The notes under the pieces: generated by a model
What the model was told of the DNA's origin: nothing
What the model saw: the letters and a program-made list of their open reading frames with translations, nothing else
The model's database searches: none
NCBI GenBank assembly: GCA_003255065.1
Contig: QAOA01008121.1
Span: forward strand, 598,504 to 662,503
Length of the DNA: 64,000 nt
Direction: 5' to 3'
Source of the DNA: Cercis canadensis
Taxonomy: Eukaryota > Streptophyta > Magnoliopsida > Fabales > Fabaceae
In this document: piece after piece, positions 35,668-48,532 of the stretch
Numbering within the stretch: the first letter of the stretch is position 1
How the letters are laid out: the number at the start of each line of letters is the position of its first letter
Program-made: the position numbers and the translations under genes

Positions 35668-38600
35668 TTACTTAGCACTGTGCTTGGCCCTATTATGAGA
35701 TTGTAGTGCATCGTCTGTCTTAAATGACCTGCAAACCCGTAAAGCTACAGTGTCATAAATGAATATTTTCCTAGACATATAGAAAGTGGGAGGGGGGAAA
35801 AGACCAAAAAGGGAGACAAGGAAGGAGACAAACAAAGAAACAAAGCCCACACACCTGCTGCAAGGTGTGCAGCTGTAATCTCCACCAGACTTAGGAGTCT
35901 GCTGCTTTGCGTGGTCCTTCTTAGACGCAGCTGCCTTCCCAGCCAGCTTAGAAGGATGAGGAGTTGCAATATGGGGAACACTTTTCTTGCCATCTGGATA
36001 GAACATTGCTGCTCATTAGTTTCTTTTCGGTTCTCACTATCAGACCAGAACATGCATGCAGACACAGACAGATATGCAAATGAACCAAAAGCAAAGGTAA
36101 TGGGACCACCCCACTACATATGTCTGCATCACTTGCATCTAAATTGTATCTACTTTCTCTTGTCTAACTCAAAAAGGGCAAAAAACATTTCAGGATTCAT
36201 GCTTCACAGCAATAAATTAAAATACACGAGTTCAAAAATCAACACATGACAAAAACGAAGATTGGAAACAGCAATCATCTAACCAGTCTTCTGTGGAGTA
36301 ACTAATTTTGCCTTCTTCCCTGGCAGAGGCGTTTTTTTAGCAGATTCCGCAGGTCTCTTCTTGCTTGCTTCAGCCTTTAGGAAAGTAAAGGAAGGGTAAG
36401 CTACTATTTAGAGTCAATCACCAAATAACTGTTAGTCTTCTTTACCTTCTTGGGTGTCTCTTCATCCTCACTTTCATCATCATCATCACTGTCCGCGTCA
36501 TCATCATCACTATCACTATCATCTTCATTTCCTATTGCTCCATTCAACATAGGCTAAAAGACAAAATAAAAGAAAAACGGACTTATAAGTAATTTAACAT
36601 TCACTAGCCTTTTAAAAAAAAATATATTAATCAGGATTGATATCAAGTTCACATCAGATTAAACTATAGAACTCCAGAAAAGTTGCACACTACAGATATT
36701 ATGCGGATGCAATTAAAATACACAGAACATACAAGCACATTTCAACTTGGAACACAGAGTTGATTATTCTACCACGACCAAAGATATACATGGTTAAGAC
36801 ACCAACAACAAATAACAAAACTGAACAACAGTTGTAAATACATTCCATAGTTAAATAAATATCATTTACAGCTAACAATGTAAATCAGAACAAATAAGAA
36901 AAAATAGAATGGTGCATAATACCATAAAAAATAAAAATAGAGCATCAGAATAAGACCCCAGAGAAAAATATTGAATATGAATTAAACTAAACAAATATAG
37001 TTACTAGCAAAATTTCAAATAGAGCTTTTCCAAGATATTACCCTTGATGTGGAAATGTTCAGGAAAAGAACATGGTACCAGGGCCCCACATTAATTACAT
37101 CTCACAGTCAAATTCATTGACAATGATTACATCTCCAGAATACAATCAAGTTTGTCTCACAATATGTACTATATGCCATGGATTTTTGGACTAACATCAT
37201 CTACTGAAAATTTTCTGATTTTTTTTTTTGGCTAAATGCCTGTTCTAAAATCATTTATTTCATTACATAACAGATTCTACTGCAAATCAGTAAACGAATC
37301 TAGATCAGCATCAATCCACTACGATAATATGATCAGTAATCCATTAGACATTAGAAGCCATTTTCTAGATTATGAGTATACCTCATCTTCATCAGAATCC
37401 TCATCAGACTCATCAGATTCATCTTCAGAGGAATCTTCCTCATCTTCACCGTTATCATCCTTTTGATTGGCCTTGTCATTCTTTTTTGGATCCCCTGCCT
37501 TCAGATTATTCGCCTTTGGCACACCTGCATTTGCATCAGGCTTGACTTCTTGCTTAACCTGGGAATCTGGTTTTCATGCATAGAAGAAGGAAGGAATTCA
37601 AGGAAATGTTAAGCACAACTTAATGACTATAAAATAATACGAAATTGACATTTTTACCATTAATCGGGGCACCAAATGGAATAACATCATCTTCAAAATC
37701 TGAAAGAAAGACCATAGAAGTAATTAAGATGCAAATGGACATTGTAAAATAATTAAAACCAAATGATGAAGAGTAGCTCACCAGAATCATCAGAAAATTC
37801 ATCCTCCGTAATGATCAAAAAGAACGAAGTTAAGGAAAATAATACAAATGCAGAACATTATAAATTGGACTATATGTGCTAACTATAGACGTGATACAAC
37901 ATCCAAAAATGAAATGAGGTAGTATTAGAAAGGATATTCTCCTCTGGCTTTATATCCAATAAAGTAGACACTCCCATTTTTACAATTATGGGATAACTCA
38001 AATTCCTTCTCAAACACCAAATCAAAAGATATCTGTGGAAATTTCTCAGAAGAAAGCATTCCAAGTCCAAACTTCTGATCACCAAACTTCACAAACAAGG
38101 AGACGGGTTCACTTCCTTTCTCCTTCTTGACCTCACCCAGGGAAGCCTGTTACATGATGGTGATTTAATCAATTATATAAAACCAATATTGATGCAAAAG
38201 CAAAGTAAACTGAATGAGTCAAAGTTTATGAATCGCCATTTTCAACCTGTGAAAGATGCAAGATCATATTGTCTCCTGGTGAAACCTTGAGAGCTTCCCC
38301 ACTTTTCACCTCAACACCTGGAAAGGCAATCACAGGCAATAAATGAAACGAAAATCAGTGAACCTTAGATTCCCAAAATATAACATCAATAACATGAAGT
38401 AAATCCCTGTTGGAAACTTCACTCATAGACAGAGAGAAAAGAGACTTCAAATATAATCTACTGGCATAAATGAATTCCCGATAACTAGTCTTTACTCAAA
38501 GAATGATAGACGATTCTGACCGAACTAGAAATAGAATCTAAAGCGACTTCGATTCAATAATATGATTAAAAAAACAAAAAAATGTTTCATAAGCCCACAA

Positions 38601-38868
38601 GCTTATATATCTGTTCCAAGCAAAGGGTTTCGTCCATAGCAGGTCCCTAATGCAAACCGCGTAAACCTAAGCAAAGCCCTTCTTCCGTTGAAGATACAAC
38701 AGAAAACTTATATTACATGCAAAACAGTAGGAATATAACACGTTTACACAGAGAATTGAAAAAAGAGCGACGATAAGAAACGATAAACTTGCAATTATTG
38801 GGCTGCGACAATGCCAGAAAATAGAAGAAACATCGACAATGAATTCCATAATTACCCCAAAACTCCAT
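35668..38868 (-). CDS. HDT: HD2-type histone deacetylase (plant nucleoplasmin-like, HDT family)
   Basis: HD2 proteins are plant-specific nucleolar/nuclear histone deacetylase-associated repressors with a nucleoplasmin-like fold. Exons in transcript order: 38868-38856, 38317-38247, 38146-37938, 37807-37782, 37699-37658, 37566-37382, 36553-36446, 36374-36284, 35993-35855, 35728-35668; 945 nt, 314 aa. The N-terminus is the obligatory MEFWG, followed by VEVKSGEALKVSPGD and His25 in ILHLSQ, a residue reported as essential. The middle has long Asp/Glu-Ser runs (EDEESDESDEDSDEDE type). A Lys/Ala/Pro-rich segment leads to a C2H2 finger, C-x2-C in YSCTPCSRSFKTDDALQSHN then H, ending AKHSAK. Exon 1 holds only 13 coding nt. 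Intron 3 is a U12-type AT-AC intron (separate entry); without it the frame does not close. A zinc finger points to HDT1/HDT3-like members. Confidence 0.94.
37808..37937 (-). other. U12-type AT-AC intron (intron 3 of the HD2 gene)
   Basis: Exon 3 ends ...AGAGGAGA and the intron begins ATATCCTTTC, which fits the minor-spliceosome donor ATATCCTT. Near the far end lies TTCCTTAAC (37837-37829), the U12 branch-site consensus, and the intron ends CATTAC before GGAGGATGAA. It is 130 nt long. Joining these ends gives GYKARGEEDEFSDDS, as expected of HD2 proteins, and keeps frame. No GT donor exists before the in-frame stop of a read-through. Confidence 0.9.
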
Positions 38869-38971
38869 TCTCGTCGTTGTTGGCCGCGTGAGACTGCTGA
38901 GACACGGAGGAGAGTTTGCAGAAGTAACCGGAGAATTTTTTGAGGGAAGGATAAAATGTTAGGGTTAGGAG

Positions 38972-38979
38972 TATATATA
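38972..38979 (-). promoter_or_regulatory. TATA box of the HD2 gene
   Basis: TATATATA about 104 bp upstream of the HD2 start codon on its strand. Confidence 0.55.
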
Positions 38980-40050
38980 GATGGAAGCTATGATGTAGTG
39001 TTACGCGCGCAAGCGATGTGCGAAAAAGGACCGGAAAAATTAAAATTGATCCAAAAAATAAATCAATTTGGATCCGGGGTGCAAAAATTTTAATTTTAAT
39101 ATTTTTTGGTTTTATTTTTTCTCTCCTTTAAATATACACCTAAATAATAATAATAAAATCCAGTAGCTCATATATAATTCATAATAATCAATTAAAGTGG
39201 CCAAGACAACAAAATTTAATACATTGTTCTTCAAACTTTTTTCTAAAAATTTTACCATAATTTTATATGATATTTATTTTTTGGAAAATTCTAATGGCTG
39301 ATTTCAAAATATAAAGACATATTGTTTATCATCTATTGCTCATATTATATTTTAAAATTTCTTTAGAGTAGTTCTCTAAAAGCACTTTCAAAAATTAAAT
39401 TTTGTTTTTTATGAAAAACTTGGAAACAGTTTTCTATTTTGAATAATTGACTTAAATAATATAAATTTATAAATTATTTATGTAAAAAGAATAACTTTCA
39501 AACTATTTATATAAAATGGACAATTTTAAATATTTTATAAATCTAAAAAAAAAGACATGTTAAATGAGAGATATAATATTTTAATGAGTTACGTTATTTA
39601 TTTTTTAACTTGACAAGAGACACGCTAAAAGAGAGATAACGTAATCCAATAAAACACGTTATCTCTCATTTAACATGTTCTTTTTTAAATATTAAATCAT
39701 TTTATGCAAATAATTTTAAAAAATGTTCATTTAAGTCAATTTACCCAGTTTTTTTAAATATTTTTAACGAAAAAATGTTATTTTTTTTGGTTGGGTTGGG
39801 GGGGGGGGAGAATGGGGACCGAATAAAACCTAGTTAAAGAAAGTAAGGAGAGGAAGAACAGAAAAATAAATTTTCAAACATAAAAAAGTTTCGAGCGCGC
39901 ATTATTTTATCAATTCAACACTTGAATCTCAGCAGCTGCTGCAGTGAGCTGAGTTCCAAGCGGGAGAGTGACGCAGTAGCATAGCAGCTGAACCTAAAAT
40001 TCTCTCCTAGTGTAGTACTCAACATCTCTGTGCATTAGAGAGTGACACAG
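38980..40050. other. Divergent intergenic region between HD2 and FACKEL
   Basis: The HD2 gene leaves to the left and the sterol reductase gene to the right. It contains a foldback element (39445-39742), a G run (39800-39809) and a leader for FACKEL with no clear TATA box. Confidence 0.6.
39445..39742. mobile_element. Foldback element with GAGAGATAACGT-type core
   Basis: Terminal AATTGACTTAAA (39445) and TTTAAGTCAATT (39730) form a perfect 12-bp inverted repeat. Inside, arms run as imperfect complements, then ACATGTTAAATGAGAGAT (39555) pairs perfectly over 18 bp with ATCTCTCATTTAACATGT (39661). The core repeats the word GAGAGATAACGT and its complement. Arm words TTTCAAACTATTT and AAAATGGACAATTTTAAATA resemble those of the element at 2072-2494. 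No coding content. Confidence 0.65.
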
Positions 40051-43000
40051 ATGGATCTGGGTTTTCTGTTTTACGCTCTAATTCCATCTTGGAACTCCGT
40101 TAGTATCTAAATAAATATTATGCCTGATCAGTTAATTCCCTGATTATATTGGAAATCATTTTCATTTTCGCTTTCTCTTTGTTTTAATTTGAGTTAGGTT
40201 GCTTTACTTGCGGGATTCTTCACTTACCTGGCGATTGTTGGATNCATTTTCGCTTTGTCTTTGTTTTAATTTGAGTTAGGTTGCTTTACTTGCGGGATTC
40301 TTCACTTACCTGGCGATTGTTGGATCAATTGTGCCCGGAAAAGTTATTCCTGGGGTCATTTTGCCAGATGGAACTCGTCTTCACTATCGCTGCAATGGTC
40401 AATTCAAATATATGTAGCTCATTTCTTGTAGATTATTATTAAATAATGAGATTAAAATGAACTCCCCTTTTTCGCATTTCGCAGGTCTACTCTCACTTCT
40501 TCTGCTGGTTGCACTGCTTGGGATTGGTGCCAAGATGGATTATATATCTCTTACTGTATGTATTAAATTGATTGATAATGACTCTATTATGGCAGCATCT
40601 AGCTATTTTTATTATTGTTGTTGTCTGCTGCTAAATCATAATACATTTTCATGCAGAGAATATTGACACCATTATGTAATTACTTTTCCCTGTTATTGTG
40701 ACTATTCTTGCAGGTCATATCAGAGAGAGGACTTGAGCTGCTGTCAACAACTTTTATTTTCAGTTTTCTTGTATGTATTGCTTAGAACTGCCCCTTGGAA
40801 CTTGAAAGTAAAGGCATCTGATAGTTCATTTCTCAGTCATGTCTGTCTAAACAATCTCCATTGAGTGATATGAATTTACTGTAATTTGGCTTCTGTCTCC
40901 AAGAATGGAACTGTCTTTATCACAACTCACTGCAGATTTAAAAGTTGTATAACTTGCAAAATCAGTGTACTATGAACTTCGATTTGTTTGTTTGTTTGTC
41001 ATAGTAAAGGTTTCCTACATGGTTGCTTACACTAACTTGTCATAAAAATTTACTTCACAAACACTAATATACTCAATTATATATGATAGTGTAAATGGAG
41101 TAGTTTTAACTAGATAATCTAGCTCTATCTACCTAATGGCAAAAAAACAGTAAATAGAGTAATTTATCCTTTCATCAATGGCAATAAACTGGAATTGAGA
41201 ATATACACAAGTAGCCAATTTAACAGTTTCAAACCCTGTGTTTGCAATTTCTGTTATTCTCTTGCTATGTTGGCAACAAATAGTTCATTTGCATTTTTAT
41301 TTCTATACTATTATTCTGTATAGGTGTAACATTATATTTTTTCTGCTTTTCAAGTTATCATGTTCATTCAGTACTTGCATACACGTATCAGGTGACCCTG
41401 GTACTCTATTTTGCTGGTTGCAAGTCACGAAGTCAAGGTTCATCCCTAAAACCTCATATCAGCGGAAATTTGATACATGACTGGTATGTTCTACATATTG
41501 CGGTTACTTCAACTGATGTCTGCTTGAGTAAAAAAGTTTCAAGTGATGAACTTAGTATAGTTTGGAACTTGTAAATAATGTATATAAATAATTCTTGGGG
41601 GACAGTGGAAAGAATAGTTAGGTGCATATGATGAGTTATTCCATATTTCCATTACCCATATCCTCTAAACTTCCCATTTTCTACTTGTCTTTCCCATTAT
41701 ACACTCAATTTAATGAAGAAACTTATTGTTTCTTGCAATTCCCAGGCCATAGTGCTTGCCCCGGAAAATTTTGTAGTCTTCAAGGTTATATCAAACACTA
41801 CCAAAACTTTTAGTTTCATGGATTTTGGAGTGAGTAAACCAAGATTTCAGAAGCCACTAGGTGTAATCTAGTGATCAGGGGTCTGGGTAACTTGTAAGAG
41901 GTCATAGGTTTAAACATCTTTCTTCATGTAACCAAAAAAATTGAAAAATTATTCAGATTTGGGAAATGCCTCTAGGGGTATATGTATATATAGTATGAAT
42001 AGTATCTTGTTTTATTTTCATCCTTTTAGAAACCCTTTCTTGATATACTGCTAGATTGAAGAATGAGCACATAGATATCATGCTTTTACTGTGTTTTGGC
42101 TGTGATTAATAGTGTTGATAATTAACATTCATTTTTTCTTGCTTAGAATATGTATGTCTGAGCTCTTAGTACTTTTGTGCTTTAAAGATATTGTCTCAAA
42201 TTAATGAAGGCCGTGGGGACCTGTTGAAGCCTAAATGGGTCAACTTTGATTTGCACTTGTATTTGTCTGTGACAAAGTATTGACTGCTGCATTTAGTGCC
42301 TAGTGCCTAGTGCCAACATTGTTGACTTTACTCTCTTAAAGATTTTGTGTTGGTCAATCATTTGAATTCACCTTCTATGTTATTTTTATAGGTGGTTTGG
42401 AATACAGCTGAATCCTCACTTTATGAATATTGACCTCAAGTATGTGATCCATTCATCATTAATTCCTGCATGTTCTGATTCCATGTGACAGTGGCTAATA
42501 AAATATGAGTGACTAAGAATAATATTGCATCCCCTCCAAAATGAAATTTGTATCTATTTTAGGGATACTTCAATGATTGTTCTGAATACCATTTTCTGGT
42601 TATTTATCGATTTATTTATTTGAAATTTTTTCTCTTGCTCTCCATATGGAATCCTTTTGTCTTGGCCATGCAAGGTGCATTGAATCAACGTGTGTATTAT
42701 ATATTTTTGCTCATCAAACTTGCTGCTAACACTGGACCTATACAACATGCCTTTGGAAAAATGTATACGCATATATACGTCTTTGAAGGAAACAAGTTGA
42801 GTGTTTTAGTACTGGATACTGGTAATCATAGTGCAAATATGTGTGAGTTGATATTGCATCATAATTTTTTAACTTTTAAAAGCTGATATATTTTTAATCA
42901 TAAATTAAATGGGCGAGCAGTTCCAAATGGATCAAAACATGTAAATATCTTGGTCTAGAAATACTTATTTATGTGTGCTCAGGTTGTGTCATGCCCTAAT

Positions 43001-46000
43001 TTTTGAATTTCTTTACTTTCCCATATTTGTAAATTGTTTTGTTTCACCAAACTTAGGGGAAGTGTTTTTGTCATTCTTTTCTTAGGAAAATTGCTTCTTT
43101 GATTTCTACAAAGTTCATAGTTAAAAATTGAAGGGCATCATAGCTGACTTTTGCAATTACAACAACATAGTTTATTTGTTTATATAACATCCTTTGCATA
43201 ATGTAGTAGATGTGATGATGAAATCCAATCAGACATGTTGCCATATCTTTAACGGATTTATCATTATGCAGATTTTTCTTTGTTAGAGCTGGAATGATGG
43301 GTTGGCTACTTATCAATCTATCAGTTCTTGCGAAGAGCGTTCAAAATGGTACTTTGAGCAAATCAATGATCCTCTACCAGCTATTCTGTGCGGTAATCTC
43401 TTTTGTACTGTATTTATTTAATGAAAAATCTTTTACTTTGAGTGTGTGATGTATGAAGTTATGCATATTTGTTCCAGCTATACATCCTGGACTACTTTGT
43501 ACATGAGGAGTACATGACATCCACGTAAGTAAATTACTCTACCTCACTACAAGGTTATTGGGTTTATAATTTGCTCTATGACTATGTTTTAATTTCTAAT
43601 TTATGGGCATGCTTCTTATTTCCCTCTGACTTTAATTCTAGAAGGTACATGAGTCTCATGTTGAACCTGGAAAGAAGTAGTTGATTTTGGTTCTACTGGA
43701 GGTATCGATCTCAATTTCATTTCATTAGTCTCGTGCAATCAGGCATGCATATAGCAGCGAGTACTAACCATATACCAATGTGCTCTGGCATATATTGGTT
43801 TTTAATAAAAAACCGTAGGATGAAAAAGAAGTGTGAAGTTAAAAATTATCATGAGGAGTAATAAAGGAAGTATAATGTAAATGCTCAAAGACGTTGCTTT
43901 TTTTGCCATTGATTTGGGATCAAGGAAAGCTGGCTTCAAAATTGCAGGCTTTCATGCTAATTTTGTTTGGCCATAAAATGGATGCGCATTTACCAGAACA
44001 GCGTTATTAAGTTTGTTTCAGAAATCTGTGCCTTACCTTGTTCCTTTTGCGGTGTGCTGAGAAATATCAAATCACACCCATGGGAGAACCCCAGTGGTGA
44101 TGAGCTGACATGGGTGAATATTATGGCATAGGCATATTAGGTAGGTATTTGATCTGCAATTTCCTGTTTGATTAAAGCACTCTTAATTTAGAATAGATTA
44201 AAGTTGAAAGTTTGAGGCGGAAATTTAGGCTTTGTAAAATTTCCCTTAAGGTTTACGGAGGTTGAAAAGCCTGCACAAGAGTGCATGTGAAGTTGCCCTT
44301 AAGTTGTGTTCTTGCCGGCGTGTCTGGAAGTCTGGGGAATTCTTGTTACTCAAATGCTGTATTATGTGTGTTACGCTTTGTTTCCAATAACTGGTATGTG
44401 AACTTAGCTGTATATTAAATTAATTCTTCAATGATTCCTTTTGTCTGGCGAAGTTTCTACCAGTAGATGAAAAAATCTCAACTCTGTTTCTCTCTCATCC
44501 TGTATCATTCTTCCTCATTTGCTCACTAAATTACATGAGGTAATCCACTAGGTCATTATTATATCTAACCTAGTCTATGAATCGTCTTTTGCAGATGGGA
44601 CATAATTGCAGAGAGACTAGGCTTCATGTTGGTCTTTGGAGATCTAGTGTGGATTCCTTTCACTTTTAGTATACAGGTATTTTGCTATAACCATGAACTA
44701 GGATGACAAAATTAAGAAGTTGCAACTTATTTACAAACACATGGGATATACGCTACTCACTTTAGTTGAACTTAGCTGTGGGTCCAAAGTTCTTTAAACT
44801 CTTCTATAGGCATTGAATAATTCATTGTTTTGATATGCTGGATTGTGTCTTTAGCTTTGATGTCTACTTTTAAAATCTCTAGATCACAGAGTTCAAACTT
44901 GAAATTGATTATTCCTGGGTTTATTGGTGTACAAGATTTTCATCAATGTAATTAACATTTTGCTCTAAAGTTTCTCATGACACCTTGGCCCATTGAGGGC
45001 GGATCTTTTAGTATGAAAATAAAGATTTCTATGGTTGCCAATGCGTGTGTTTCTCTGAATCATATATTAAGGAAAATCAACTAGAGCCAATTAATTATAT
45101 ACTGAACAACAAGACATAGCAAAATAAATAAATAGATAAACAAATCAAGTGAAGGCAACGTTGACGCTATAAGTGTCTTCCTCTTCCAACTTTTGCAAGA
45201 ACTATTTAGTGGAACTAAAATCAAAAGTAGACCATCTTTCTTTTCCCCTTAAATTTTCTGTGAGGACAACTTGCCACATAATAGGTACGTCAGTGGTCCT
45301 CGCAACCTGTTTATTTGTTTCGTCTAAAGTTATTTTTTCTCTATCCATCAACAATTGCATGACAAAAATTGAGGCACAAGCATAATCCTTATGTGCTTTG
45401 GTGCGTGCTGTAAGCACATAATCACCTGTGTGAGAAGGTGAAACTTGCAAGAAGTTCCTAGATCGAGCTGTACTTATGACTTCCTTATTAGAATTTTACA
45501 TGTATTTACAATCTGTTATGGCTGTTAGGGCTGGTGGCTTTTGAGGAACAAAGTGGAGCTAACAACGGCTGCCATTATAGCGAATTGCTCTGTCTTCCTG
45601 ATTGGGTAACTTACCAATAATAGCTAGTTGGCACGTGAATATTCCTTTCAGAAGACCATGTGAAGTGTACTTAGTTGAATAGAACTGCACAGGTACCTTG
45701 TATTTCGAGGAGCTAACAAGCAAAAACATGTATTCAAAAAGAATCCGAAGGCTCTCATATGGGGTGAGCCTCCAAAAGTCATTGGAGGCAAATTACTTGC
45801 TTCTGGTTATTGGTAAGATTTCGTCTGACATGTTGCTTATCTTCTGTTGTTTTCTATTCATTTTCATCCTCAGATTCCATGGGGAAAAAGGAAAAGAGTC
45901 TTTGTTTGGAATCAATATGTAGTTGTGAATTTTTGGGGCTATATATATTTAAGTAGAGATGCGCATGGCACTCCATGGCTAGAAAGCATGACTTCAGCTT

Positions 46001-46729
46001 TTCTCGTGTTCCTAAAATGTGAAAAGGTAAATATAAGTGTTAAAGGATACAGCCCAAAATTTGTAATTTTTAGTAGACAAGATCCAGAAAGAAGGGGAAT
46101 AGGGATATATATATATACATATATGCTAGTCAACTACTTTGAGTGATAAGTAAATCCGAATTTCTGCCATGTTTCCATATATAGGATACTTAAGCAGCTC
46201 ATTAACTGCGCTCCAGTATGTTTGGGTAAAAGCATCTGCCAAACAACCTAGTTTTACTGGACAAATGGAAGCTCAACCTCTAGCAGTTCCATACTTTTAA
46301 TACTAACAGCTTTGATAAAAAAATTTCGTACCAATATTCAGTTTCAGTATTATGTTCATGTAGCTCAACTTTATGCATTTAGCTTCTGATATTCACTTGC
46401 TTGTTCATACAAATTACAATGCCACAAAAACTTGTGATTGGTACCTGATAATCCGAAGTTCCTTTTACCCTTGTTTTGGACAGGGGTTGGCAGAAGGTAA
46501 AAGGTGATGAATTTTGTTTGTTATTTCCCTTTTTTTTTTGGTAAAAGAATAACATATTGTCTTTTCCCCGTTCTCACTAGTGCATGGCAATAGCTCCTAG
46601 TATTTCATCCCACCCTTTCTTTTCAAAGGCAAGTGTGGTGAAAATATATTTCCAGTATCACTGCATCTTGTTGAATTTCCCAAGTCATGCCGAGATTGTA
46701 CGTGCATAGTCCATAATAATAGTGACCTG

Positions 46730-46763
<34 letters not shown>

Positions 46764-47196
46764 NTGCTTGTTTGACCTGTCATTTTCATCCTAGAGCTAA
46801 TATGAACAATCATATTCTTGGACCTTTTCTTTCTCATGGAAAGTTACTTATACACTTGTTATTTTTTTGAAGGGGGATTGCTAGACACTGTAATTACCTA
46901 GGGGACTTGTTGCTTGCTCTCTCCTTCAGTTTACCTTGTGGGATAAGGTGATTTCCTTAATGATTTAGCTGTACTTTGATATGGACATTGATTTCCTTGA
47001 AGGAAAGGATTTCAAACATTTATAATTTACCCATAATTGCAGTTCACCGGTTCCATACTTCTATCCAATTTATCTTCTTATTCTATTAATCTGGAGAGAG
47101 AGAAGGGACGAAGCTCGTTGTGCAGATAAATATAAAGAAATATGGGCAGAATATTGCAAGCTTGTTCCGTGGAGAATATTGCCTTACGCTTATTAG
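40051..47196 (+). CDS. FK: Delta(14)-sterol reductase (FACKEL)
   Basis: Reduces the C14-C15 double bond formed after CYP51 demethylation in phytosterol and brassinosteroid-precursor synthesis, in the ER membrane, using NADPH. Exons: 40051-40098, 40280-40397, 40485-40555, 40714-40770, 41392-41483, 42392-42439, 43272-43392, 43478-43524, 44595-44676, 45529-45605, 45693-45812, 46873-46947, 47043-47196; 1110 nt, 369 aa, the Arabidopsis FK length. The product is strongly hydrophobic with about eight to nine membrane segments. Diagnostic parts are [40 protein letters not shown], the ERG24/DHCR signature [18 protein letters not shown], and the C-terminus [14 protein letters not shown]. Exon 2 and its acceptor are duplicated across an N at 40244; I used the copy contiguous with downstream sequence. 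FK-like proteins are related to the lamin B receptor, but length and sequence fit the plant enzyme. Confidence 0.96.
40163..40325. repeat. Direct duplication across the N at 40244 (FK intron 1/exon 2)
   Basis: 40163-40243 and 40245-40325 are 81-bp copies differing by one C/G, separated by a single N. The block includes the exon 2 acceptor and its first 46 coding nt. An unmerged allelic contig overlap is the likely cause; only one copy fits the protein. Confidence 0.85.
45389..45421. repeat. Short perfect hairpin in FK intron 9
   Basis: TTATGTGCTT and AAGCACATAA form a 10-bp perfect stem with a 13-nt loop. It lies in a more GC-balanced part of the intron (about 45140-45480) that may be a relic of an insertion. 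No function is assignable. Confidence 0.4.
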
Positions 47197-48532
47197 CTAA
47201 CATGGCCTTTAAAAGAGTGATTGTGAACTCACCTTCTGGAAACCTTGTGTTTGCTTATTTCTACTCATGTATAATATACTTCTAGTCTCCGCATTTTTGT
47301 TGTAGAAAGATTTCCGGTAAGATGCGTGCATTTTATCAAGGATTTTTAATTTGTACATTGTTTGATCATAATCTAATATGAAGAAACAAATTCCATCTCT
47401 CTTCCTTTGATTAACAGCATCTTTGCAAAATTAAACTTTTTAGAATTAGTTTCACCTATGAGTGAATATTTTTTGGAACTTTAATTTAAAATTTTATTGA
47501 TAAATTATTATATATGTAGTATTTGAGAGTTTATAAATTTTATTAAAATTTGTAAAAGAACTTTTTCAAATAAAATCGATTTTTATTAAAAAAATATCTT
47601 CAATATTTTTATATCATTTTCTCGATTGGGATCAGGCTTTGTAAATCTAACTAGATAACTCTAATTTTAACTGAAGTTGCACTAGATATATTGATTTTTT
47701 GTTTTACAATTTAATTTTCTTTGACATCATTAAACTAAGTGTTAAGTGTTAACTATAATTTTTAAAATGACAATAATAATAATCAATAAAAAATAATATC
47801 CTTATCCTTTCTTTGTTCTTAAAGAATAAGTCAAAACCAAACTCCTCTGACCTCGTTAATTATTACTGTGGTGCTTTTCTTAACTTTTTATCTATTGCTG
47901 ACTAATTACTGCAGTAATCAGTTCTTGAGAGCTGAGACTTGAGAGAGAGCTTTTGTAACTTACGCTTCACTAGGCCGAATGGATGAAAGCGGTGAATGTG
48001 ATCGGTTACCTACCAAAAAGAAAAGAAAGCGGTAATCGGTTAATTCACAAAAAAAAAAAAAAAAAAAAAGAGAGAGAAGCGGTGGTGGGTTTCCTTTCAT
48101 TGTCATGGTCAGTGTCTCAGTAGACAGTGGCTTGTGTCTTTTACTCGTACGCTCTATACTTTATTGTCCTTATCCTCTCGTAAGGGAAAAGCAAAGGGAA
48201 AGACATGTAATATAAACGCACCAAAGGTGGCCATTATGCACTTGAACAAGAGTGAAGGGAACAAGTGGTCCCCTTAACGCTTGCCCAAGAAGGGGAAAGT
48301 GGGATGCTTCAAACTTCAAGACCATCGAAGTTTGTGTGGATTCCTTTGGTCTTCTTCATAATTACAATTTAGAATTTGAGACTTGAAATGGTATGAATAT
48401 GATTCTTAGTTTTATCACGGAAATCCAAGACCATTATCATAATAAAATATTATTAGATAACGGATTTCTTTTGAGACAAGATGAAGGGTAGACTTAAGTC
48501 ATTTTATGTATGGTTTAAGGTGAGTATTATGC

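Noticed and set aside
40198..40243. Extra copy of FK exon 2 as a real alternative exon
   Set aside because: Followed by an N and by repetition of intron sequence, with no donor site; a contig overlap is a better explanation.
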